Positions 11,779 through 21,417 of a DNA stretch of 64,000 nt are shown piece after piece. Positions within the stretch are counted from its first letter, which is position 1, and each line of letters opens with the position of its first letter. The position numbers were made by a program, and so were the translations under genes. The notes below the pieces were generated by a model, which was not told where the DNA came from, made no database searches, and saw nothing but the letters and a program-made list of their open reading frames with translations. This DNA is from Megalobrama amblycephala. Lineage: Eukaryota; Chordata; Actinopteri; Cypriniformes; Xenocyprididae. Location: positions 18,448,138 to 18,512,137 of the forward strand of contig NC_063057.1 of the NCBI RefSeq assembly GCF_018812025.1, in the 5' to 3' direction.

Positions 11779-12327
11779 AGGGAGGCAGTGTCTCCTCAAA
11801 AAAACTGGATGAGAAAATAATAAATATTACTAAAATATAACAACGCAAATATTACAAAATGGGACATAAAAAGTGTTACACGGTGTCTATGCCAGGCGCG
11901 AGCAGCATGACGCATCAAAAGATAATAAACCCATTATAATCGGTGATATTGTCTTCACTGGATGCGGTGCGGCGTGATGCGACATAAAATATTCCTGACA
12001 GTAAACGGATTCCCCGATCTATTTCTGACGTAGTCCAAGGGCTTTGCAACAGTCGGTTTGTTGCGTTCAGTGTAGACAGCTTTTAGCTGTTGCGGCACGA
12101 TGCGACTCGACAAAAGTTGCGTCTGGCTGTAGACAGTGTTAAGGTCACTCGCTTTTATAAAGTGAAATTGTCCAACGGCAACACCCGCAGGTAAAGTTAC
12201 AGCAGGAGGCATGCCTCCTCTCCCCTCATTGACTTATAACAGAGCCCCCGAAGCATGCGGTGGGTTTAGTGGGGGGTAATTGAGAATGAATGGGGGAAAG
12301 TCACGTGAGAGGAGGCAATGCCTCCAT
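11779..12327. mobile_element. Possible DNA element with GGAGGCA termini
   Basis: The left edge reads GGGAGGCAGTGTCTCCTC, and the right edge on the opposite strand reads GGAGGCATTGCCTCCTCTC. A third related palindrome, AGGAGGCATGCCTCCT, lies inside at about 12208-12223. The interior is GC- and CpG-richer than the flanks (GATGCGGTGCGGCGTGATGC, TTGCGGCACGATGCGACTCG), like a recently active or methylation-escaping element. An 85-aa minus-strand frame inside has no recognised domain. The class is unknown. Confidence 0.4.
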
Positions 12328-12330
12328 CGC

Positions 12331-13481
12331 GCTATGATTGGATATGATCGGTTGTGAATGGATATGACAAAATGGATATTTCAAACTTTAAATGGCCTGA
12401 CAACATGATGACTGTGGGGGGGTTTTAGTGAGCAATCAGCTTGGTGAAATTAAAGGTAAATCTTCGTGTCAGTCTGTGACCAGTGTGTACAAGCTTGATG
12501 ACTGCTGTAAATAAGTTGACTATTAAAAAGATAATATATTATGTTTAAATTGTTACTGTCTTTAGTTATTATTTTGGAATAAATGTAGAAATGCATAAAA
12601 CACTAACTTGATGAAATGTATAGGCTACTTGGTTTTGATAAGTAGAACATTAAATAGTGAAAAAACATTTCTTATAAGTTTTCCCAGCTTAATGACAGTC
12701 AGAAAATTACCTATGCATTGATTTATTGTAAAAGTCTGAATACAGCACTTTATTATGAGAAATTTCTGTTAAAACAAGCCCATCCATCTTTCTAATGCCA
12801 TCATCTTGATTTTCAACTGATTCAAGTTAAATGCCTGACTCCAGTTTACAATCAGAGGTGTCAGGGATGACTGAAGCATCTAGTAATTAATGTTTCCACT
12901 GCTACTTTGCTGAGTTGTATGTGTCCCTCGCTCTCTCATGATGAATGGAGCTCCTGGACCCTGTCCCAGCTGTCATCTGTGATTGATGCACTGTGCTTGT
13001 CTTCGTCCAGGTTTCTTGCGCTCGGTACCACCCTTCCCCCATCCGATCTTCAGCCTCATCCTATTAGCCACAGTATTAATCACCGCCAGTGCTGCTAATT
13101 GCTTTATAATCCCACCCCTGAGCTGTACAATGTGTTGAGAGAAGTCACCTCTGAATCCCATCACTTTCCTCATCGTCTCCGTATCTCTGTCTCTGCCATG
13201 CTTGTTTTTGATAGCAGTGTATTACCCACGATTCCCGCCCTGCCCTAATCCTCTCCCGATTTCCTAGACAGATAATCCAACCATGTCACTCGCCGTAAAA
13301 ACTTAAACGCTGCACCCATGCTGGTGTAAGAGACAAAGGGCCTGGCCGGATTTGTCAGGAAGGCCATTCGGAGGATATGAGGCAAGCTGAGGTTGACCTC
13401 AAGTACTAAGCCTAAGCCCTTTTGCTCTTTCCTAAGAGTGAAATCTCAATCGGATTTCAGTTTACTCCATACTGCTGATTA
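12331..13481. other. No gene seen
   Basis: There is no repeat with clear ends and no supported exon. The 12900-13320 stretch is richer in C, with overlapping short frames on both strands that show no domain; it looks like ordinary unique DNA. Confidence 0.45.
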
Positions 13482-13489
13482 GTCTGGGT

Positions 13490-13675
13490 CAGGATTTTTC
13501 AATATTTCTGTAAGGGCCCACCTGCATTGCACGTTTTAGGGGTCTGACTCCTCGAGCACACCCAATTTAGTTCATAGAATAAAGAGGACCTCCACAGAGT
13601 GACTAATGAGCTGAATCAGGTGTGCTGAATATTGGCAATGTCCAAAATGCGTTGGTTAGAGTTTGAGAAACCCTG
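13490..13675. mobile_element. hAT-type MITE remnant
   Basis: The left end CAGGATTTTTCAAT and the right end, inverted, CAGGGTTTCTCAAACT form the terminal repeats of a small hAT element. The flanking eight bases are GTCTGGGT on the left (13482-13489) and GCCTAGGT on the right (13676-13683), six of eight identical, as expected for an aged 8-bp hAT target duplication. There is no coding capacity. Confidence 0.65.
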
Positions 13676-13683
13676 GCCTAGGT

Positions 13684-15349
13684 CATCCAAGCATTTTTAT
13701 AGAACCTGAGGGGGTATTTGACGTTCACGCTCCATTCCAGATGTGGCTTTGGGTAACTGTACCGTCATGAGAGAAGACACAGTGCATTGAGCATGGAAAT
13801 GGAGGATTATGGCGAATAAACTCAAGCTTGAGCGATTGGCTCAACCAGGCAACCCCGCGGTCACGCTTTGATATTTTTATTTATTGCCTCCCTCAGCGAT
13901 AGATGACATCTTTTCACTTTCTGAGAGTCAGCAAGCATAAATTCTCTACAAAGCGAAGGCACCTTGTTGGCCTCTCCTTGACGACGGGATAGATTGACAA
14001 GCCACTCAAGCGGCCCTCACTAATCAGAACACCCATGCGGAGAGCAAAGCCCCAGGAAACTCATTTAAAGTTGTCGGAAATATTGTTATGCAAAGCACAT
14101 CTAAATCAATAGAGAACAATCAAGAGAAATATGAGAGAAATCAATCCATCTGTGAAAATAATCAACACACTGGCCTCCTCAGCCTGTCTTTCATCTGTCT
14201 ATAGCCAGGCATCCGATTACAGATCGAAATAATTGGGTGATGTGAGGTCCAATAATGGAGGGGAGGACCATTCTAGGGATATTTGGATATTTGGAGCTTT
14301 TACAGTGCTGTTAGCATGCTACGTCTCGCCCTCAGTGCTATAACAAGGCGTACATCATCCCTCTCTGGAGTGCATTAGGGGCACTTTGTGCAGGCTTTTA
14401 GTACCCCCATTCCGCAAGCAACTCTCTTCCCTCTCTTTACTCTCGCTCCCTCTCTTTTGCCACACTTTAAACAGCATATTACCATCACTAGCCCGTCTCC
14501 CTCATTTTCTCGACAGATAAGGCTGCTTTTTTTTAGGCCTGTTCCTAACAGCACAGGCTATGCCCAATGTTCCTCTTTTAATCCATCACATTATACTATT
14601 TCGTTTCTTCTCTAATTCGTTAATCAGCGAAGCGCCCAAGCTGATATGACCACAGTCATACCAGAAGCAATTTCACATCTCCGGTTCGTCTCTCGATTTC
14701 TGCCCGGCGAATTCTCAGATTGTTCCTTTAATAACCTTGTCATGGATGTATCACAGCTTTTGGCACATGACTCACATTAAGGCGTCGGTCCATTAAGAGG
14801 AAATTAAGGGACTGAGTTTTGCATAGGACTGTCTTTAGCATAGGACTATCAACAGCTGACAGATGGGTATGTAAGACAGACATGCCAAGGGGTATATGGA
14901 TGCAGCAATGCATGTTGGATTGGTAATCCTGTTGTGTGACCTCTAATAAGAAATTAGACGTGAAATGCTGCAACTATAAGTGGGATTATTAACAGGAAAA
15001 CGTGTTAGATGTTTATGATGTCTTAACTAGTAGAAAGGTGACAAACCTGAACTTTGAGGCTGAATTAGCATATCTTAATATGATCATCTGATCAATGTTT
15101 TATGTAGGACTAATAATAGTATACTATAAACCAAGAAGTTTTGGTAGGTCTTCCACAAATGGCAGATTGCCTGATGGTTAGACACCATCTAGGGTTTTAG
15201 CATGTCACACTTTACATCTAGAATAACAAAGTGGTGAGACTACTGACAGAAGTGTTGAATAAGGACTTATTTAGGGAATCCTATTACATATTACTGTTGC
15301 ATAAGACTATTACAGACATATCACAGTGCCACACTAACCCACATATACA
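13684..15349. other. No gene seen; repeat-poor stretch
   Basis: I found no repeat termini and no microsatellite here. Part of it (about 13850-14350) is relatively GC-balanced and carries scattered TAAT/ATTA and GATTAC motifs, so it is a reasonable place to look for conserved non-coding elements by alignment. Confidence 0.4.
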
Positions 15350-15772
15350 CTGCATGCATAATTATTATGCAAGTTTATTGTCTGATCATATTTTTTTCCA
15401 AGCACATTTTACCAATTCCAAACCACATCAATCTTAATAACTACTATTAAAGGGTTAGTTCACCCAAAAATGAAAATTATGTCATTAATGTCTCACCCTC
15501 ATGTCGTTCCAAACCCGTAAGACCTCCGTTCATCTTCGGAATACAGTTTAAGAAATTTAAGATTTAGTCCGAGAGCTTTCTGTCCCTCCATTGAAAATGT
15601 ATGTTACGGTATACTGTCCATGTCCAGAAAGGTAATAAAAACATCATCAAAGTAGTCCATGTGACATCAGTGGGTTAGTTAGAATTTGCTGAAGCATCAA
15701 AAATACATTTTGGTCCAAAAATAACAAAAACTACGACTTTATTCAGCATTGTCTTCTCTTCCGGAATCCTTT

Positions 15773-15961
15773 TCATTGAATTGATTCCATTGAATTGATT
15801 CCATTGAATTGATTCCATTGAATCCTTTCATCTGTCGGCGTTGGTAATGCACTTTTACGTCGCCGTGGTTGTTTTTGGCTATTAGGACATCCGCGACATT
15901 GTGAAGCATCGAAAATACATTTTGGTCCAAAAATAACAAAAACTACGACTTTATTCAGCAT
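15773..15961 (-). pseudogene. THAP zinc-finger N-terminus remnant, left arm
   Basis: On the minus strand the frame contains CRGCPNSQKQPRRRKSALP followed by TPTDERIQW, matching the right-arm copy at 16223-16387 almost residue for residue. The first zinc-binding cysteine of the THAP C-x4-C pair is replaced and no THAP-style ATG precedes it; the apparent start at 15961 comes from duplicated non-coding sequence. After the Trp the frame enters a 14-bp tandem repeat and ends. It encodes no catalytic domain and cannot be functional. Confidence 0.6.
15775..15828. repeat. 14-bp tandem repeat in the Kolobok left arm
   Basis: About 3.5 copies of ATTGAATTGATTCC. The corresponding part of the right arm (about 16315-16360) has fewer, more diverged copies, so the array expanded or contracted after the arms formed. 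Confidence 0.75.
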
Positions 15962-16222
15962 TGTATTCTCTTACGGGTCTGTTGTCAATCCGCGTTCACG
16001 ACTCTGCTTCTTATTCTTCTTTCCTGTTTTACGGCGGTTGCCATCCAGCTTATTGGTGCATTACCGCCCCCTTCTGCTCCGGAGTGTGGTTCACAACTCC
16101 GCAAAGACGCTGCTTACGTGTTATCTGGTGCGCCAGAGCTTCGTTTACAGTCTGAGGGAGACAAGCGCTGTATTAAAGCTATTCTACATTGTTTGTATTT
16201 TGGTATTGCTATATTTTTTAAA

Positions 16223-16387
16223 ATGGTGCGTAAGTGTGCATGTCATGGATGTCCTAATCGCCAAAAACAACCACGGCGATGTAAAAGTGCATTACCAACG
16301 CCGACAGATGAAAGGATTCAATGGAATCAATTCAGTGGAATCAGTTCAATGGAAAGGATTCCAGAAGAGAATACAATGCTGAATTAA
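16223..16387 (+). pseudogene. THAP zinc-finger N-terminus remnant, right arm
   Basis: A 54-codon frame opens MVRKCACHGCPNRQKQPRRC and continues KSALPTPTDERIQWNQF. The ATG, Cys5 and Cys10 spacing (C-x4-C), the proline near residue 25 and the Trp near residue 34 match the start of THAP domains such as that of THAP1 (from memory). The second zinc-binding half (CxxH) and any transposase region are absent: after the Trp the frame passes into the short tandem repeat and stops at 16387. In Kolobok elements a THAP domain is expected at the transposase N-terminus, so this is most simply the broken start of the parental transposase gene. A captured host THAP exon is less likely. Confidence 0.65.
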
Positions 16388-16975
16388 GTCGTAGTTTTTG
16401 TTATTTTTGGACCAACATGTATTTTTGATGCTTCAACAAATTCTAACTGACCTACTGATGTCACATGGACTACTTTGATGATGTTTTTATTATCTTTCTG
16501 GACATGGACAGTATACCGTACATACATTTTCAATGGAGGGACAGAAAGCTATCGGACTAAATATAAAATATCTTAAACTGTGTTCCGAAGATGAACGGAG
16601 GTCTTACGGGTTTGGAACGACATGAGGGTGAGTAATTAATGACATAATTTTCATTTTTGGGTCAACTAACCCTTTAATTTTTTAGTTAATCATTTATAAG
16701 TGATATATAATTGTTCATGAAGGCTGGAAATGAAAATGCCTTGTGTGTGTTCTGTGTGCAGAATTATTAGGCAGGTTTTCTTTTGCAGGTAAAATGAGCC
16801 AAAAAAAAACAGTTTGAACTCAGACTAAAAAGTCGAAAATTATTAAATGCACATGAGAATGATGCAATACTAATGCAATTCTAGAAAGAACAAAGTTAAG
16901 GCATGATCACAAATTAAAAGTAGTTATTAAGATTGATGTGGTTTGGAATTGGTAAAATGTGCCTGAAAAAAATAT

Positions 16976-19747
16976 ATAATATAGCCTATATGTTGAGTTT
17001 CGGTTTATTTTTGTGATGAAGCGCATCCTGTTTGTTTTCTTTATTTTACAAAGGCACAATGTTTTCTTGTTATTGTGAGTTTACAGAAATGAAAGCAGAC
17101 AGTTTTGAATGATGTATTACTCTTATCTGCATGACCAACAATGACGGAGTATTTTAAGTTGTTTTCACTGTTATCAGGAAAAAATGTAAGTGATCACACC
17201 AGCACCTCCATGTTTTGCAGTCAGCGCACTATACTTAAGTTTCCACACTCCGCACAAATACTTGGATATGCACCTAATATTAGCACTTATTTACCTAGGT
17301 TAACGTTAGAGCGAGCAGCCATGTAAAGTTCCTACTACTTACATGTTTCAAATGATAAGCCATATTTGAGGTCGATTAATTTAATATAATATAATATAAT
17401 ATAATATAATATAATATAATATAATATAATATAATATAATATAATATAATATAATATAATATAATATAATATAATATAAGCATGACAAGTAAATGTTCTC
17501 AGTTCTCCCACTGTTGGCCAGTGTGGCACAAAGTTAATTGTAGACCCTGCTTGCACAGAAATTGAGAGGTCTACTTCTGTGGTTTAATTATTCTCATCTC
17601 ATTTTCTTTTTATGCCTGATCTCATGTTATTGTACAATGGAGCAGTGATGATGTTAGTGTCAGGGACACATTTTACATCCATTTATAATTAGAACAGAAA
17701 CCTAACATGGCTTTTCAGACTGATGCTAACAGTATCACTTTCATGCCAATTTCTCCATGGTAACAGAGCCATGTGACACAGATATTCCGCCGCCTGTCAG
17801 TGAAGTGGAGCCAGCAGGGGGGCTTAGAGAATGTCCAAAGGTCTCACGTTCACTCAGTTATGGCAGTGACTTCAGGTCAGGTGATCTCCTGCTTTTACAT
17901 GCTCTTTTTGCTCCATTTCTGTTGAGCTAAAGTGAAAGGCCAATGGCAGACTGGACATTTTTAGATCCAGCCTATATGAGCTGCTAGGCACGTTCATCCG
18001 TATGTCTCCTCTACGTTATGATGTTTATCCCGAGAGAGACCAACTGAGGCTTTGGGAAGCTTGGCATTAGATGACACACACACATACGCACACCCATCAC
18101 TCTCAGACATTACCCAAATCAGAGACTTGGATTTCCCATGATTCTCTGTCAGTGCTGTTTAAAGGAAGCAGGGGAAAGCATTGGTCACACATTTCAGCTA
18201 GACCTCTGAAAGAGAAAAACAAACACTGCAAATTACCCATGGGAAAGCAAGAGTCCACTACAATCTGCTAGACATCAAGACGATGTACTCCACTGCATGC
18301 CCACAAATACGTATTCTCAGGCCAAATAAGGTGAGTGGCACCTTGACTATCAGCATATGAAAGCTCCTCCATTCGAAAACAAGACGGGATGGAATTTATC
18401 CTGAGCTACACACGTAATGGCATTTTGCCACTTAAACGAAATGAAGACTAATAGAGCAGGCTATTCGCATCCCTTCAGCAATTATAGAATGCCCACCGGT
18501 GCTGATTATTTAGACAGGGTGGATAAATCAAAAAAGCACATATACTTTGATTCCAATTAGGATTGGTGAGCTGGAGTCGGCAGTATTGGTAATTTGAGGA
18601 GCTTTAAGACCTCACCGACCTAACTCTGCTTCTAGCAGCATGTGACTCGCAAGTTGTTTTCATCCTCTCCAATGCTCTGTGGCTGCTCCACTGCGAGTTG
18701 GTCACGATGAATGCCAACCAGCCTCCAGGGGCTTTGAAGTCAGATGCTTGCATTGATCTCCAGAGCTGCCCATCATCTCAGTGGCAATGCGGAGTGCTGT
18801 CCGTCACGAAAATACCTGAATCTCAGCAGATACTATCTTTTTGTTCAATGAAATTGAAGCCATACAGAAAGGGCACTGCATACTAACACGCAACATATTT
18901 ATGCAAGCTGTCTCTGTCAATGATTGTCTCTGCTGTGAGTCAACACAGCTTGCATTTTGATGCATACAGAAATATGTTGCTCTGGATATGTTTTGCATGC
19001 AACTCATCTACTGATAAGTTTGGGCAGAAGCTAGTATCATTGAAATGGCAAATTATAGGTTTTGATTATGTCAATTTTATGCCAACGTTTTTGGTTGGCT
19101 TATTAATTTATACAATGTTAACAATATTTTATTAAATGGCCAGCTGTTGCCTCCCATAACATAATCTCACCCTGGACCAATGCTGCAAAAAAAAATTGTA
19201 TTCTTAACCATCCTTGTCTTGTTTTCCAATAAAAATGTCAACACATATATAAGTATTATTATATTTTTATACAGAAACATGATTTTTAGAAAGAAAAAAA
19301 AACTTAACGCCTAACGCCACCCCTAAACCTGACCGTCAAAAATTTTATATACATTTCAAATTGACAAAATTGGAGTTGTACAATATAAAGTCACAATTAT
19401 AATAAATAAAGTACTTTATTTATCTAGAAATGGGTTTAAATAAACTGCACTCATATTCAAGGCTTATATTGAAAATACTTAATATTTTAGTATTAGTATT
19501 AGTATAGTTTAGTAGTAGTCTGTAATTTTTCTTTCAGTTCAAGGATGTCTTGTTTTAAGGATGTTTAGATATTTGACTGAATAACAGGAGAAAGATTCTA
19601 ATTAAGAATATTATTTTTTGAACCTAAAATGGCTGGACATAACCTAGCTTGGGATGTCTATGTATTGGTCTGCTCTCTTATGTAATGGACATGATCTCTC
19701 ACCTTTTAAATTTCAAAGAGGCTTACCACTATTTTTACTTCTGTCAG
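16976..19747. other. No gene seen apart from a pentanucleotide array
   Basis: Short open frames only. A short CA run at about 18076-18090 and a good AAG|GTGAGT donor-like site at 18330 occur, but no acceptor gives an open exon for it. A fragment with CTAACGCCACCCCTAAACCTG at 19306-19330 resembles a common cyprinid repeat core without visible ends. Confidence 0.45.
17381..17479. repeat. (ATAAT)n pentanucleotide array, about 20 copies
   Basis: Uninterrupted 5-bp units over about 99 bases, without point variants, which suggests recent or ongoing expansion. Confidence 0.95.
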
Positions 19748-19780
19748 ACCTGCAAAGTCATAGCCCTCATCTTCTCCAAG
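19748..19780 (+). CDS. Candidate 33-nt microexon, unknown protein
   Basis: The block is preceded by TTTTTACTTCTGTCAG and followed by a consensus donor, AAG|GTAGGT. It is 33 nt, so inclusion or skipping keeps the frame. Entered in the phase left by the 11177-11232 exon, it reads DLQSHSPHLLQ and leaves the single base needed for the exon at 43161. All three frames are open over so short a span, so openness is weak evidence; the strength lies in the splice sites and the phase match. Function unknown. Confidence 0.3.
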
Positions 19781-20729
19781 GTAGGTATAGAAAGCATTCA
19801 AGAGCAGAAAAAAAGGAGAAAAAGAAGGGAGGAGTAGAGGAGAGAACCAACCCACACAGTGAGCTGACCTATGCCCATCGCAACCTAATCATTTTATCCA
19901 TGGTAGCACAGCAGAAATGTTTTGGGATGTTGCATTAGAGGGATCAAAGCAAGAGTATCTTAATCTGTTCTTGAACTGTATGAAATATCTAGGGCAGGTT
20001 TTTTTCTTTTCTTTTTTTTTCTCAAATTGCGCTAAGATCAGCCACCGGTGAGTCATACACATCATCGCAGGCTCCAGGCGCTTTCAAAGAAGCACCACAT
20101 TAATGCAAAGTAACATTTGGTTAGTGTAAAGTATTCTAAATCACATAAGAGAGACGCAAAAATAACTGGATTTGTGCAGATGGAAGGGTTGCCGTATGCG
20201 TCGCTGACAATATTTGTGCAAGTATGTGTGAAAAAGCAGTATACTCATTTTGGGTAGTAACTGTCATCTAAATCCTTTTCCCACCGTTGAACATGCAGTG
20301 TAGGTGGTGTGCTTGAGGATTAGGTCTAGCCTTTAATATGTATTCGGGAAGCACAGAAGCTGTAGACTTCCTTTTTCGTACTGTATGAGGATCAAACCAA
20401 TAAAACCAGGGCAACTATAGAAATTTTCTAAAAGAATTGAACATATTTATGAACAGTCCTATAGTAATTCAATATAACGCAAGCAAGCACAGACAAACCC
20501 TTCTGTCACAACATCCAATGCACAGTAAATGACACCATATGGAGGGTAAGCAATCCATCTCACTTACTCATAGCTTAGTTGGACCAATGATGCCCTCCAT
20601 TCAGCTCAGAACATCAGAATTGCTAACTTTCTGTTTGTAAAAGTGTAATACAATGGCAACAGAGATCAAAAGTCAAATTCTGGAAGTAAAAATTCTTTTT
20701 GTTTTCTCCATGGGGTAATTAGTCAGATT

Positions 20730-21417
20730 TCCATTACAGATTTGTGCAAAACTTTTGCGATATTTTCTAAATGTCGATAAAAAAACTATTGCAAAATGAT
20801 GCCGTTTCCATTAACTGATGTTATGTGAGTTAAACATATTTTTTTCCTCTTGCGATAAGTCATTCCAAAACTTATGCCAACGGATGTTAGTAGGTTTAAG
20901 CATATCGCAGCCACTGCATTTCCCATTATGCTTAATCATAGGAGATGCTGGCGTGTTATCCAAGCATTAATGGCAAGGAAAGCCCCTTATAATTGGGAGC
21001 GGCCATGTACGAGGGGTTTCTGGGCGTTTCTCCCTCCTATCTGCTTCAAGCTCTTGATAAATTGTGGCATTTCTTTGTTTAGAATCCAGTATTCCCATGA
21101 TTCTTTTGCCTTTTATGAGTTTAATAAAGAACTCTGTCTCGTCTTCGTGTCCAAACATAGGCTACCACGCCTTTTTTTTTAAATTATCATCTTTCACGTA
21201 CGCCAGGTGATCTGTAAATGTGAAAAAAACCCCTGTTTTCATTGCACTTTTGTGAAATATTCCTTTTTCTAATTAGCTGAAAAAACACCTCATGCAAGTG
21301 TAAAAACTTTTTTTGTGATGTACGAGTTTTTGAAATCTATGTGTTTCCATTGGGCGTATTTTCAATTTGCAACTTTAATTTGTGCCGTTTGAAGGGTAAT
21401 GGAAATGCAGCTATTGA
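20730..21417. mobile_element. DNA element with GTTTCCATT subterminal motifs, long copy
   Basis: The left side contains TTTCCATTACAGATTTGTGCAAAACTTTTGCGA; the right end reads, on the opposite strand, AGCTGCATTTCCATTACCCTTC and GCACAAATT. These form imperfect terminal repeats, and TTTCCATT recurs internally (about 20805, 21345). The right 340 bases are shared with the copy at 35698-36026. A 102-aa frame inside shows no domain. Superfamily undetermined. Confidence 0.55.

Larger units (their letters stand above)
15447..16677. mobile_element. T2/Kolobok-type element with long inverted arms
   Basis: TTAA at 15447-15450 and 16674-16677 bounds an element starting AGGGTTAGTTCACCC. The arms pair over several hundred bases at each end. 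The left arm contains an internal direct duplication: about 70 bases at 15690-15762 recur at 15903-15974. The centre (about 15975-16220) is non-palindromic and CpG-rich, lying just upstream of the + strand ATG at 16223. The host sequence at 28446-28449 shows the same site with a single TTAA and no insert, which supports TTAA as the target duplication. Both arms retain a truncated THAP-like start. Confidence 0.8.
15350..16975. mobile_element. AATTATTAGGCAAG-type DNA transposon, interrupted copy
   Basis: The left part (15350-15446) and right part (16678-16975) together match the copy that starts near 28343, collinearly across the 1.2-kb insertion at 15447-16677. The right part also carries an inverted copy of the left terminal region: GACTACTATTAATAACTTT-like sequence and CAATTCCAAACCACATC at left pair with GATGTGGTTTGGAATTG at right, so the element has long terminal inverted repeats. 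The right tip is missing after about 16960. Superfamily is undecided; Tc1/mariner is possible, but no catalytic motif was found. Confidence 0.65.

Noticed and set aside
18300..18340. Consensus donor AAG|GTGAGT at 18330
   Set aside because: No acceptor upstream gives an open exon longer than about ten bases.
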